A stretch of DNA of 64,000 nucleotides from Bin107 sp965221655 (GTDB lineage Bacteria > UBA8248), in contig OZ244906.1 of assembly GCA_965221655.1 (NCBI GenBank), forward strand, positions 62,001 to 126,000, written 5' to 3'. This document shows positions 1-8,555 of the stretch, piece after piece (position 1 is the stretch's first letter; each line of letters opens with the position of its first letter). The notes below the pieces were generated by a model, which saw only the letters and a list, made by a program, of their open reading frames with translations, was not told the DNA's origin and made no database searches. A program made the position numbers and the translations under genes.

Positions 1-406
1 GCACGGTGAGCAGCGCGCCGCCGAAGGCGCTCAGGGGCACGAGCCATATCGAGGCCGCCCCCCAGCCCAGGGCGATGGCGCTCGTCGCCCCCAGTGCGCC
101 GCCCGTGCTCACGCCGATGACGACGGGGCTCGCCAGCGGGTTGCGAAACAGACCCTGGAGCATCACCCCCGAGAGTGCGAGCGAAGCGCCCGCGAAAGCG
201 CCCGTCAACACCCGCGGTATGCGGATGTGCCAGACGATGGTGCGCTCCTGGGGGGTGAGTCCCTCGGGCGAGAGGAGGCCCGCCTCGGCGAGCACGATTT
301 CGAGAATTTTGCTCCACGAGATGTCGGCGGCGCCCGCCCCCACGCCCAGAATCGCAACGATGCCCGTGCCCGCCAGGGTGCAGACGGGCAGGGCGCAGCG
401 CCTCAT
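1..406 (-). CDS. btuC: FecCD/BtuC-type ABC importer permease, partial (cut by left edge)
   Basis: Membrane permease of a vitamin B12 (or siderophore) ABC importer. About 135 N-terminal codons are visible. The first ~25 residues form a membrane segment, followed by the family signature RIPRVLTGAFAG, then SGVMLQGLFRNPLASP and VIGVSTGGALGA, all typical of FecCD permeases. The ATG at 406 overlaps the btuF stop codon (ATGA), so the two are translationally coupled. B12 rather than iron is inferred from the cobalamin riboswitch upstream of the operon. The matching ATPase (btuD) is not in the window and probably lies beyond the left edge. Confidence 0.88.
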   Translation of the reverse strand, partial: MRRCALPVCTLAGTGIVAILGVGAGAADISWSKILEIVLAEAGLLSPEGLTPQERTIVWHIRIPRVLTGAFAGASLALSGVMLQGLFRNPLASPVVIGVSTGGALGATSAIALGWGAASIWLVPLSAFGGALLTV

Positions 407-1239
407 CGGTAGAGTTCCCGCACCAGATCCTCGAGCCCGTCCACGAGGTAGTGCGACACGCTCGAGAAGCGGGGCAGCGGAATTTCGACAATTTTTTTCT
501 CCCGCAGGGGGGAGTAGGCCGCACTCGCGCGCACAAGCGCCTGCATGCTCTCGCCCGAGAGGGTGTTCACGCCTATGAGAAGAGCGTCGGGGTTCCAGGC
601 GATCGCCTGTTCCGCCGATATCCTGCGCGCTCCGCGCACCCCCCGCGCGGCGGCCACGTTCACGCCTCCCGCCAGACGGATCATGGCGTCGAGCGAGGTG
701 TCCGCTCCCGCCGTCCAGCCGCCTTTCATGAGAGGGAGCACGCGCGGCGGCCTCGCCCCCGGGGGGATGCGCGCGCGGATGGCGCGCATCCTCGCGCGCG
801 CGCGCGCCACGAGGCGGCGGGCTTTTTCCCGCTCTCCGATGAGGCGGCCCATCTTCTCGACGTTCGCCAGTGCGTCCTCCACGCCCGCAAACGCGGAGAA
901 GCGCGCGACGCGCACCCCTGCGGCGCGCAGGTGTTTTACGAACGCGGCGCTCGAATAAGAGGCGACGAACACCAAATCCGGCGCGAGTGCGATGACGCCC
1001 TCGGGCACGCTGCCGAGCAGCGGAATGCCCCGCACCTGTTCCGCGACGTTTGAGTAGGCGGGGTCGCCCGCCAGCTTGTGGAGACCCGCGATTCTGCTCC
1101 GCGGGGCGAGGGCCACGAGCGTCTCTGCCGCGGCGAGCGTCATGGCGACGATGCGGCGGGGGGGCGCGGCTCCTGCGGGTGTGAAGGCGGCACACACCCA
1201 CAGGAGAGCCGCAAGCAGGAAAACTCTGCGCCTGGGCAT
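403..1239 (-). CDS. btuF: Periplasmic substrate-binding protein of the B12 ABC importer (BtuF-like)
   Basis: Predicted periplasmic receptor that hands cobalamin to the BtuC permease. The 278-residue product starts at the ATG at 1239, preceded by GAGGGG. A longer frame upstream lacks a signal peptide, whereas this start gives MPRRRVFLLAALLWV and cleavage near GAA-PP. Class III binding-protein features follow: RRIVAMTLAAAETLVAL at the start of the first lobe, LAPDLVFVASY before the interlobe helix, and GGVNVAAARG in the second lobe. It lies 31 bp after btuB and overlaps btuC by 4 bp. Haem or siderophore binding is the alternative, but the riboswitch argues for B12. Confidence 0.85.
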   Translation of the reverse strand: MPRRRVFLLAALLWVCAAFTPAGAAPPRRIVAMTLAAAETLVALAPRSRIAGLHKLAGDPAYSNVAEQVRGIPLLGSVPEGVIALAPDLVFVASYSSAAFVKHLRAAGVRVARFSAFAGVEDALANVEKMGRLIGEREKARRLVARARARMRAIRARIPPGARPPRVLPLMKGGWTAGADTSLDAMIRLAGGVNVAAARGVRGARRISAEQAIAWNPDALLIGVNTLSGESMQALVRASAAYSPLREKKIVEIPLPRFSSVSHYLVDGLEDLVRELYR

Positions 1240-1270
1240 TCCGCGCCCCTCACAAAAAGCGCCCGTGCGT

Positions 1271-3310
1271 TCAGAAGACGATCCGCAGACCCGCGAACCA
1301 CTGCACGCCGGGCGCGCTGTAGCCGAACACGCTCTCGTAGTCCTCATCGAGCGCGTTGTTCACCTTGAGTTCTATCGTCATATCCCGAAAGAGGGATTGG
1401 TTCGTCCTATCGAGCATCGAAACGTGGTTCTGGACGACTTCGAGCGAAAGAGCCAGGTCCACCCGGGTGTAGGCGGAGTTCTCCACCCGGGGGTAGGGCC
1501 ACGAGGCGGAGTCGTCGATGTCCCATTGCTTGCCCACCGTCTGCACCCGCAGGGCGGCGCGCAGGCGGCCGGGGTGGTAGACGAGCGAGCCGCTCCACGA
1601 ATGCGTGGGCCGCCTGAGGAGGTCCTCGCCTTTCACGTAATTCGGCGCACCGCTTACGCCGCCCTCGTCCAGTGTCTCGGTGTCCATGGCGTTGAGGCGC
1701 GCGTGGATGGTGAAGTCGTGGAAATCGATGAGCGAAAGGGCGAGCTCCGCACCCCGTATGCGCGCCTTGCGGATGTTCGCGTAGTTCGTGCCGTTGGCGA
1801 ACTCCACGGCCGAATAGGCTATCAGATCGTCGACGTGGTTCTCGTAATACGTGCCGCTCAGCTTCACCTTTTTGCCAAAAAACTGGTCGAAGCCCGCCTC
1901 CCAACTCTTTTGCTTCTCGCTCTTGAGGTTCGGGTTGCCGGGGCCGTAGACGTCGAGCAGCTCACTGAACGAAGGGCGCTTGATTCCCTCGCCCACCGCA
2001 CCGCGCAGGCGGGTTTGCGTGCCCGGAATGCGGTAGGAGGCGGAGAGCTTGCCGGTTACCTCGTCCTCGCCGACGTCGAAGTCGTCGAGCCGCACCCCGG
2101 CCGCCAGGGTGAAGCCCGCCCGGAAGAGCAACTGCTGTTGCGCGTAGACCGAGACGGCCCGCCGCGTGCTGTCGTACTCGCTGGCGCCGAAGGCGGAGTC
2201 GCTCTTGACGGCGTAGCTCTCCTCCTCCCATTCGACGCCGAGGGTGGAGACGGACGCGCGCAGCCCCTCCATCCCCAGACGCTCGCCCGGCAGGCGGACG
2301 TTGAACTGGTTGTCGAGGCGAATTCTCTCGCCCTCGGTGTCCGTTTTGCTGAAGCTCGCATCGAGGGCGTCGGGCTTGTTCTCGTCGCGTGCGTCGCGCA
2401 GGTAGAGCGAGACGCGGGGTATGTATTCGAGCCAGGGGAGGGGGCGCAGGTGCGCGCGCACGCCGATGAGCTGTTCGGTGCTGTCGCGGTATTCGTTCGG
2501 TTCGCGGTAGCCCTCGTGGTCGGGGCCGGGGAGGTCGTAGCGGTTGCGGTTCGCGTGGAAGACGAAGCGCACCTTTGCGTCGTCTGAAAAGAAATGGTCC
2601 AGCCCCACCGTGCCGACTGTGCGGTGGTACCCGTCATTGGGCAGATGTCCGTTCGTGTCGGTGCGGCTGAAAGTAGCGACGTAGCCGCTTCTGGCCGTGC
2701 CGCCCTTTATCTTGAGCGTCTCCTCGTAGGTGTCGAACCCCCCGGCGCGGGTGCGCACGCTTAGTTGCTGTGCTTCGCCGGGCTTGCCGAGGTCGGGCAG
2801 GAGGTTCACCACTCCCGCCGCCGCGTCCGAGCCGTAGAGCGGGCTTTGCGGACCCTTGAGCACCTCCGCCGCCCCCACCCACTCCGGCGAGAGGTGGCCG
2901 AAGTCGTAAGCGCTCCCGTCGGGGAAGGTGAGTTTGAAGCCGTCGAGCATGACGCTGGTGAAGTTGCTTTCGCTGCCGCGCAGGAACAGGCTCGTTTGCC
3001 CCCCCCTGCCGTTCGTTTGGGGCAGGACGACGCCCGCCGCCTCGCCGAGAAAGTCGATGACGTCGCCGGGCAGCAGGCTTTCGATGCGTTCTGAATCGAA
3101 CGTCTCCAGCGAGTCGGCCACGTCGCCGAGCCGCTCGGGGGTGCGCGTGGCCGTCACGACGATGGGGTCGGGGTAGACTTCTTCCCCCGCGCTCTGGGCG
3201 TCGGCCCGCCCGGTAAGGGCGGCGCAGACGAGGAGCGCCGCTCCCGCGATGTGCATTGCCTTTTTCCGGAACCGAGAGAGTTTCGAGGGTTTTCCTGCGG
3301 GACGCTGCAT
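1271..3310 (-). CDS. btuB: TonB-dependent outer-membrane receptor, BtuB-like
   Basis: Outer-membrane beta-barrel that imports cobalamin using TonB energy. The product has 679 residues. There is a signal peptide after a basic start, and a second ATG at residue 19 (MHIAGAALLV) could be the true start. A TonB box DPIVVTATR sits at the mature N-terminus. The plug domain follows with LPGDVIDFLGEAAGVV and TSLFLRGSESNFTSVMLDG, and the barrel ends in the canonical C-terminal Phe (GLRIVF). It is the first gene after a cobalamin riboswitch and is followed by btuF and btuC. The size (E. coli BtuB is about 614) and context fit BtuB better than a siderophore receptor. Confidence 0.9.
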   Translation of the reverse strand: MQRPAGKPSKLSRFRKKAMHIAGAALLVCAALTGRADAQSAGEEVYPDPIVVTATRTPERLGDVADSLETFDSERIESLLPGDVIDFLGEAAGVVLPQTNGRGGQTSLFLRGSESNFTSVMLDGFKLTFPDGSAYDFGHLSPEWVGAAEVLKGPQSPLYGSDAAAGVVNLLPDLGKPGEAQQLSVRTRAGGFDTYEETLKIKGGTARSGYVATFSRTDTNGHLPNDGYHRTVGTVGLDHFFSDDAKVRFVFHANRNRYDLPGPDHEGYREPNEYRDSTEQLIGVRAHLRPLPWLEYIPRVSLYLRDARDENKPDALDASFSKTDTEGERIRLDNQFNVRLPGERLGMEGLRASVSTLGVEWEEESYAVKSDSAFGASEYDSTRRAVSVYAQQQLLFRAGFTLAAGVRLDDFDVGEDEVTGKLSASYRIPGTQTRLRGAVGEGIKRPSFSELLDVYGPGNPNLKSEKQKSWEAGFDQFFGKKVKLSGTYYENHVDDLIAYSAVEFANGTNYANIRKARIRGAELALSLIDFHDFTIHARLNAMDTETLDEGGVSGAPNYVKGEDLLRRPTHSWSGSLVYHPGRLRAALRVQTVGKQWDIDDSASWPYPRVENSAYTRVDLALSLEVVQNHVSMLDRTNQSLFRDMTIELKVNNALDEDYESVFGYSAPGVQWFAGLRIVF

Positions 3311-3371
3311 GTGGTCGGCCTCCCCGAGTGCCCGAGCACTCGAAAGCGAACCCTTGCCGGGGTCGCGCGGA

Positions 3372-3560
3372 GAAGCCTACGGGCCGGTCTTCTGGCTCGC
3401 GCCGATAGCCGCTCTTCATTCCTTCCCGGGGTCGTTCCCGGTGGATTGCATGAAGAGCGCGTCGCTCACAGCTGCCGGGCAGCTCCGGATTCGCACCGGA
3501 TTCCCGAACACCCGTCGGCTCGTTGCGCGGTGGACGTTCCACCGCTATGGAAAACGCCTC
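3372..3560 (-). ncRNA. Cobalamin (AdoCbl) riboswitch in the btuB leader
   Basis: Read on the minus strand, the leader contains GGGAATCCGGTGCGAATCC followed by GGAGCTGCC (3478-3505) and a B12-box-like GAGCCAGAAGACCGGCC (3382-3398). Both are conserved core elements of cobalamin riboswitches. The leader lies 60-250 nt upstream of btuB and in the same orientation. Known members repress uptake genes when B12 is plentiful. Outer boundaries are approximate, because the 5' stem around 3540-3560 was placed by eye. Confidence 0.88.
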
Positions 3561-3630
3561 CGCACAGAGGCGGGACGTTCATGGCATCTCTTGATGTGCT
3601 AAGCGGGCTTCCTCGCCCGCGGCTCGCACT

Positions 3631-3650
3631 GGCGCGGCGGTTGCCGCGCC
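3631..3650 (-). terminator. Perfect 8-bp hairpin after the cupin gene (possible terminator)
   Basis: GGCGCGGC and GCCGCGCC flank a 4-nt loop, just downstream of the minus-strand cupin stop at 3659. There is no T-run, so it would act as a weak or Rho-assisted terminator, or insulate the riboswitch that follows. A second GCGGGC/GCCCGC hairpin lies at about 3603-3620. Confidence 0.35.
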
Positions 3651-3658
3651 CCGGCCCG

Positions 3659-4162
3659 CTATACGGCCTCGTACTTATCGCGCGTAATAGTGTCCAGGTT
3701 GATGCCCTCGATGCGGATGAGGCGCGTCTCGCCCTCGCGCTTGGGCGAGTGGAACTCTCCCACGTCGTAGGCCTTCGAGAGGCCGGGCGTGAGGTCGTAG
3801 CTGCGCACCGCGCGCACCTTGCCCGGGGCACTCCCGTTGGGGCGTTCGACGAGCTCGTAGTCCGTCATCGTGGTGGTGCCCACCGCCTGGCCGTAGATGG
3901 CCCAGGAGGCGCCGTGATCGTGCGGCGGGCTTCCGGTCGCGCCCTTGTGGACGTGGGCGAAGATGCAAAACCCGAGTTCGGCGTCTTCGTAGAGTACCTT
4001 GCGGGGGGAGTCGTTGTCCGGCCCCAGGTGTTCCTGCACGAACTCTGGTTGTACCAGCACCTCTTCGAGCTTGTCGCTCACCTGCTGGAGACCCGCCTTG
4101 CTGGAGTCGTTCTTGAGTATCTCGTGGCACTCCGCTGCGAATTTGTCGAGTATCTCACCCAT
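3659..4162 (-). CDS. Small cupin-fold protein (cysteine-dioxygenase-like)
   Basis: Predicted metal-binding cupin of 167 residues. The central block FCIFAHVHKG...PPHDHGASWAIYGQ carries an HDHG-type metal motif, and a later stretch ending in GEFHSP could supply the third histidine. It resembles the thiol-dioxygenase-type cupins, whose metal site has three histidines, but the substrate cannot be read from sequence. SD GGGGGG precedes the ATG. Its own promoter (TTTACA-N18-TAGAAT, 4199-4228) lies divergent to the methyltransferase at 4316. The N-terminal 45 residues are helical and acidic. No partner gene indicates the pathway. Confidence 0.7.
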   Translation of the reverse strand: MGEILDKFAAECHEILKNDSSKAGLQQVSDKLEEVLVQPEFVQEHLGPDNDSPRKVLYEDAELGFCIFAHVHKGATGSPPHDHGASWAIYGQAVGTTTMTDYELVERPNGSAPGKVRAVRSYDLTPGLSKAYDVGEFHSPKREGETRLIRIEGINLDTITRDKYEAV

Positions 4163-4198
4163 GGCTCGCCCCCCCTTTTTGGTGATTGGTTTTTCCGC

Positions 4199-4228
4199 AT
4201 TCTAGCGTTATGTCCCGCCCTTTGTAAA
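4199..4228 (-). promoter_or_regulatory. Sigma70-like promoter for the cupin gene
   Basis: On the minus strand, TTTACA (4223-4228), an 18-bp spacer and TAGAAT (4199-4204) lie 37 bp upstream of the cupin ATG. The match is good in a GC-rich genome, but it is sequence-only evidence. Confidence 0.55.
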
Positions 4229-4315
4229 TCCGCGGGCGATTTTCCCCAAAACACGCCCCGCGTGTATGATGCGGAGGGAAACCACTACGAGGGGCAACGC
4301 TTCGGGGAGCCTCGC

Positions 4316-5092
4316 ATGGATACGACGCGTCGACGCAACGTCGCGGCCTTCACGCGCCTCGCCGCCGGCTACGGCGGATACTTCAGCGACGAGGAGCAAG
4401 ACCGCCTCTCCGCCATGGCGGCGCGCATCGGCTTCGGCCCCGGCAAGTGGATCGTCGACTTCGGCATGGGCACGGCCACCTCGGCGCGGCCCTTTCTGGT
4501 GGCGGGGGGCTGTGCCCTGGGTCTGGAACTCACCCCCGCCATGGTGCGCAGCGGAATGAAGCGGCTGCGTGAATGGGACCTTGCGGCGAACGCACGCTAC
4601 GTCTTGGCCGACGTGGCCGCACCGCCCCTGGCAGAGGGTGCCGCCGACGCCGCCGTCTGCCGCCACACGTTCCACCATCTGGAGAAACCCGCGCACGTGT
4701 TTCGCCAAATGGTGCGCGCGGTGCGCCCGGGCGGCCACATCTTCCTCATCGACTACCACTACCCCGACGAGGAGCGCGAGCGCGCGAAGATCGACGCTCT
4801 CGACCGCGTGCGCGAGCCCACCATCACGCGCCACCTTTCCCGCAAAGAAATGGAGGGGTATTTTCACGACGCGGGCGTGCGCATCGAAGAGGTCGCCGTG
4901 GACAGGCTCCCCTTGCGCTTTGAGGACTGGATGGACGCCGCCAAGGCCTCGCCCGAGGTGTTCCCGGGTCTCAGGCGCGCTTTCGAGGCGCTGCGCGACG
5001 CGGGCGGAAGCTGGTACGAGGAGCACGGGGAGGGGGCGGATTTTTCGGTCGTCAGAAAACGAATCACCATCCTGGGACGAAAAGCGGGCTGA
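4316..5092 (+). CDS. Class I SAM-dependent methyltransferase
   Basis: Predicted small-molecule methyltransferase of 258 residues. Motif I is IVDFGMGTATSARPF (GxG type). VLADVAAPPLAEGAADAAVCRHTFHHLEKP covers motifs II-III, and VRPGGHIFLIDYH is the post-motif strand, the usual order of the Methyltransf_11 family. The open frame continues far upstream, but only the ATG at 4316 has an SD (GGGGAG) and starts a normal-length protein. A TATGAT at 4265-4270 could be its -10 box. The C-terminal half has GSWYEEHGEGADFSVV. Substrate is unknown. It is convergent with the ThDP enzyme, whose stop is only 9 bp away. Confidence 0.8.
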   Translation: MDTTRRRNVAAFTRLAAGYGGYFSDEEQDRLSAMAARIGFGPGKWIVDFGMGTATSARPFLVAGGCALGLELTPAMVRSGMKRLREWDLAANARYVLADVAAPPLAEGAADAAVCRHTFHHLEKPAHVFRQMVRAVRPGGHIFLIDYHYPDEERERAKIDALDRVREPTITRHLSRKEMEGYFHDAGVRIEEVAVDRLPLRFEDWMDAAKASPEVFPGLRRAFEALRDAGGSWYEEHGEGADFSVVRKRITILGRKAG

Positions 5093-5101
5093 CGCTCCGC
5101 C

Positions 5102-6793
5102 CTACAACTCCCTCGGCGCACCGCCCAGGGGTGCGTTCTCGATGAGGGCGTCGATGAGAAAGGGCGCGTCCTCGCGCTGCGCGTTCTCGGCCAGACGCGC
5201 TTCCAACTCTTCGGACGTATGGACGCGGACGGCCTCCACCCCCATGGATGCGGCCATCTTGACGAAGTCGAGCGCGGGTTCGGTGAGGTCCATCCCGACG
5301 AAGCGGTGAAACTCCTTCGCCTTGCCGTCGAGTGCGAGCACGCGCTCTTTCAGGATGCGGTACGCGCCGTTGTTCGCGATGACGAAGACGACGCCTACGC
5401 CGTATTTCGCCGCCGTCCACAGCGTCTGGTTCGAATACATGGCCGAGCCGTCGCCCGAGAGGCAGACGACGGGGCGCTCGGGCGTCGCCATCTTCGCCCC
5501 CAGGGCCATCGGCAGGCCGTTGCCGATGCCGCCGCCTTTTCTGCCAAAAATCTCCGCGGCCCCGGCGCCCACCGCACGGCGAAAGTTCGGCCCGGCGGAG
5601 GTGAGGGCCTCATCCACCCAGACGGTGCCCGGCGGAGCGCCCGCGCCCAGAGCGCGGTGCAGACCCGCGAGCGTCATGCCGCCTGCGACATTCGCCTCCT
5701 CCGCAGGTGCGTTCGCCGCGCGGGCGGCTCGGTTTTCCTCGGCGATCTGCTGCGCGCGCGATTGCGCCTGCGCCGCCTCTGTCTCGCTCTGCGCGTTCGC
5801 CGTCGCCTCGAGGAGGGCAAGCAGCGTCGTCTTCGGGTCGCCGTAGAGAGAGACGTCCAGCCCGAAGTTCTTGCCCATCTCCCAGGCGTTTAAGTCCAGA
5901 TGCACCACCGCACAGCCCTCGGGCAGGGGGCGCACGTCGGCGGGGTAGGAGAACGAGAATGCCTCCGTGCCGATGAGAAACACCACGTCCGCGTCCGCGA
6001 GGCGCTCCCGCAGGGGTGCGGCCAGAATGGGGAGTTTCCCGCAGTAGAGGGAATGGCCCAGGGGGTAGGCGATCATGTTGGCGAAGTTCTCCTCATACGC
6101 CCTGGCGCCGATGCGCTCGGCCAGCCGCGCCGCCTCCGCGTGCGCTCCCGAGCGGGCGACGCCCGCGCCTGCGATGATGGCTGGGCGCTGCGCGCGCGCC
6201 ATGAGTTCTGCGGCGGCGGCGAGAGAATCCCCTGAGGCGCAAAACCGCGTCTGGATGCGCGTGGGCTTTTCGCTCATGGGGGGAGCCGGGGCGCGCATCA
6301 CGTCGCCGGGAAGGGAGAGGAATACCGGCCCCGTCGGCGGGGTGAGGGAGACCTTCACGGCGCGCCGCACGGCTTGTTCCAAATCCTCGGCGCGGCGCAC
6401 CTCGTAGGCCCACTTGGTGAGAGGCTCAGCCATGCGCGCCAGGTCGTCGTAGAGGATGATTTCGTGAAAATGTCCGCTCTGGGGCTGGTTGCCCGCCGTA
6501 ACCAGCATGGGAGCACCCGAGCGCTTCGCGTTGTAGAGCAGGCCCATCGCGTTGCCCAGTCCGGGTGCAACGTGCAGGTTCACCGCGGCGGGCCTGCCCG
6601 TGCTCAGCCCGTAGCCCTCCGCCGCGGCAATCGCCACGCCCTCGTGGAGGGTGAGGACGAAGGCGAGGCGCTCTTCGTTCACCAGCGCGTCCATCAGGGG
6701 CAGCTCGGTCGTGCCCGGGTTGCCGAACAGGTGGGTTACGCCCTCGTCCAGCAGGGTTTCGAGGAACAGGCTTGCGCCGTCGGTGGTTCTCAT
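5102..6793 (-). CDS. Thiamine-diphosphate-dependent enzyme (benzoylformate decarboxylase/acetolactate synthase superfamily)
   Basis: Large ThDP enzyme of 563 residues acting on 2-keto acids. The conserved activating Glu lies in LHEGVAIAAAEGYG near residue 50. The central domain follows (MARAQRPAIIAGAG), and the ThDP/Mg site is GDGSAMYSN at about 447 with ANNGAY at about 474. The length and the single large subunit suit decarboxylase/carboligase members such as benzoylformate decarboxylase. Acetolactate synthase is less likely because no small regulatory subunit is nearby. It is the last gene of a minus-strand run, 18 bp after the SDR, which fits a keto acid or hydroxy-ketone pathway. Confidence 0.82.
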   Translation of the reverse strand: MRTTDGASLFLETLLDEGVTHLFGNPGTTELPLMDALVNEERLAFVLTLHEGVAIAAAEGYGLSTGRPAAVNLHVAPGLGNAMGLLYNAKRSGAPMLVTAGNQPQSGHFHEIILYDDLARMAEPLTKWAYEVRRAEDLEQAVRRAVKVSLTPPTGPVFLSLPGDVMRAPAPPMSEKPTRIQTRFCASGDSLAAAAELMARAQRPAIIAGAGVARSGAHAEAARLAERIGARAYEENFANMIAYPLGHSLYCGKLPILAAPLRERLADADVVFLIGTEAFSFSYPADVRPLPEGCAVVHLDLNAWEMGKNFGLDVSLYGDPKTTLLALLEATANAQSETEAAQAQSRAQQIAEENRAARAANAPAEEANVAGGMTLAGLHRALGAGAPPGTVWVDEALTSAGPNFRRAVGAGAAEIFGRKGGGIGNGLPMALGAKMATPERPVVCLSGDGSAMYSNQTLWTAAKYGVGVVFVIANNGAYRILKERVLALDGKAKEFHRFVGMDLTEPALDFVKMAASMGVEAVRVHTSEELEARLAENAQREDAPFLIDALIENAPLGGAPREL

Positions 6794-6811
6794 GCGTGAG
6801 GCCTCTCGTGA

Positions 6812-7552
6812 TCAGGTAAAGTGGATGCCGCCGTTCAAAAGGAGTGTCTGGCCCGTTGTGTAGCCGTTTCGAATCATCATCATGACGGCGTCGACCACCT
6901 CCTCGACCGTGCCGAAGCGCTCCATCGGCGTGTGCGGGGTGGAGACGCCCATGTCGCGCGTCACCATGTCGGTTTCGACGACGGCGGGCGCGACGGAGTT
7001 GACGGTAACGCCCTCTTTCACGAGCGCCGCGGCGTAGCCGTGCGCGAGCCCGTGCATTCCCGCCTTCGAAGCCGCGTAGTGCGGCCCCACGCGCCCGCCG
7101 GTGAAGGCGGCGTTCGACGACACGTTCACGATGCGCCCCCACCGCGCGCTGCGCATGTCGGGCAAGACGGCCTGGATGAGCAGGAACGCGGAGGTGAGGT
7201 TCACGCGCAGCGTCTCGTTCCAGTCCTCCTCGGTGAGGGCGTCGAGGGGTTTCATGATGGCGACGCCCGCGTTGTTGACGAGAATCGAGACGGGGCCGAG
7301 GCGCGCGCGCGTCTCCTCCACCAGGCGGCGCACCTCGTCTCCGCGCGAGACGTCGGCCTGAGCGGCGAAGGCTTGTCCGCCGGCCTCCTCTATCCGGCGG
7401 CAGGTTTCGGCCGCCTCCTGCGCGCGTTCTTTGTAGTTCACCGCGACGCGGCAGCCCGCGCGGCCGAGAGCCAGTGCGCATCCGCGCCCGATGCCCCGGC
7501 TCGCGCCCGTTACGATGGCGACTTTCCCCTTAAGAGACGTGTCTTCAGCCAA
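6812..7552 (-). CDS. Short-chain dehydrogenase/reductase (FabG-like)
   Basis: NAD(P)-dependent oxidoreductase of the classical SDR family, about 246 residues. It has the Rossmann motif TGASRGIGRG, NNAG in INVNNAG-type context (ILVNNAGVA), catalytic Ser in NVSSNAAF and YAASK. I chose the TTG at 7552 because it sits 7 nt after GGGGAG and gives the usual short lead-in to LKGKVAIVTGA. An in-frame ATG at 7597 would add 15 residues unlike the family. It lies 18 bp before the ThDP enzyme and probably shares its transcript. The substrate may be the acyloin or hydroxy acid handled by that enzyme, which is inference. Confidence 0.85.
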   Translation of the reverse strand: MAEDTSLKGKVAIVTGASRGIGRGCALALGRAGCRVAVNYKERAQEAAETCRRIEEAGGQAFAAQADVSRGDEVRRLVEETRARLGPVSILVNNAGVAIMKPLDALTEEDWNETLRVNLTSAFLLIQAVLPDMRSARWGRIVNVSSNAAFTGGRVGPHYAASKAGMHGLAHGYAAALVKEGVTVNSVAPAVVETDMVTRDMGVSTPHTPMERFGTVEEVVDAVMMMIRNGYTTGQTLLLNGGIHFT

Positions 7553-7664
7553 CGCGAAGCTCCCCGCTCGTTGCTGTGTCCATGATGTTCCGCGCATGGT
7601 ATTACGTCCCGCTCCGTCTTGGTATGCGCGCGGCGGCGCATCGGCGTCTCCTGCGCGGACGCCT

Positions 7665-8546
7665 CTACTTCCCCCAGACGACGGCCCACGCCCCCAGCAC
7701 GGAGCAGGCTCCGCCTGCCGCCACCTGCATGCTGACGCGTTCCTGTTTTCGAAAAAACGCCCACGAAAAAAGAATGACGAGCAGAATCGAGAGCCTGTTG
7801 ATGGGAACGACCTGGACGACCTCGCCGTTTTTGATCGACACCCAGAAGCAAAAGGCGGCGAGGAAGTTGCACGCCGCTCCCAGGATGGTGATGAACAATG
7901 CGCGCGTGGTGAAGCCGCCGCTCCCGCCCCTGGGCTGGGCCGGGAAGAGGAAGAAGCTCGCGAACAGTATCGCCAGCGTCGTCAGGTTCGAGATTCCCAT
8001 CGCCAGCGGCACCGAGGGGATGTGGACGAAGCCGTACTTGCGCACCACGTGAGAGACGCTCGCAAACGCGGCGCCCACCACGGGAATCAGGTAGTAGGCG
8101 AGGGGAATGCGCCTCTCCAGGGCCTTGCGGTCGTAGAGAAGGAGCGCGCCGCCGCCCATGATGCCCAGAGTCCCGAGCGCGACCATGGGGGTGAGCTGCT
8201 CGCCGAGCAGGACGACGGCCAGCCCCGAAGACCAGACGAGTCCCGTCTGCGAGAGGATGGGCGTGCGCGCGAGCCCCACGAGCTTGATGGAGATCATGCT
8301 CATGTAGCGCCCGCCGATTCCGCCCACCGCGCCCACGAGCATGAACCACAACACCCCGTAGAGCGGCCAGTGCGCGACGCCCGCGCCCGCCGCGTAGAGC
8401 CCAAAGGCGAAGGCGGTGGTGATGATGGTTGCGGTCATCGTCGTGGCGAGGGGGCTCATGCGCGTGAGGGCGCCCCGGTAGAGAGTTCTGGCGACGGCGA
8501 TGAACAGCGCCGAGAACAGCGCCACCAGGTTGGGATGGAGGGTCAA
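7665..8546 (-). CDS. EamA/DMT-family transporter
   Basis: Inner-membrane protein of 293 residues with about ten hydrophobic segments arranged as two EamA repeats (roughly residues 5-140 and 150-290). LTPMVALGTLGIMGGGALLL closes repeat 1, and LSILLVILFSWAFFRKQERVS is the typical repeat-2 end. Such proteins usually export metabolites or amino acids. It starts 9 bp after the racemase-like gene stops and is probably cotranscribed. A GGCGTC/GACGCC hairpin directly follows the stop (7643-7663). The cargo is unknown; the catabolic context suggests an intermediate or substrate of that pathway. Confidence 0.82.
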   Translation of the reverse strand: MTLHPNLVALFSALFIAVARTLYRGALTRMSPLATTMTATIITTAFAFGLYAAGAGVAHWPLYGVLWFMLVGAVGGIGGRYMSMISIKLVGLARTPILSQTGLVWSSGLAVVLLGEQLTPMVALGTLGIMGGGALLLYDRKALERRIPLAYYLIPVVGAAFASVSHVVRKYGFVHIPSVPLAMGISNLTTLAILFASFFLFPAQPRGGSGGFTTRALFITILGAACNFLAAFCFWVSIKNGEVVQVVPINRLSILLVILFSWAFFRKQERVSMQVAAGGACSVLGAWAVVWGK

Positions 8547-8555
8547 GCGGAGCGC

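Noticed and set aside
1076..2587. Long open frame on the plus strand opposite btuB (503 codons)
   Set aside because: It is the antisense shadow of a clear TonB receptor. High GC leaves few stops. The translation is Val/His/Arg-rich and matches no family.
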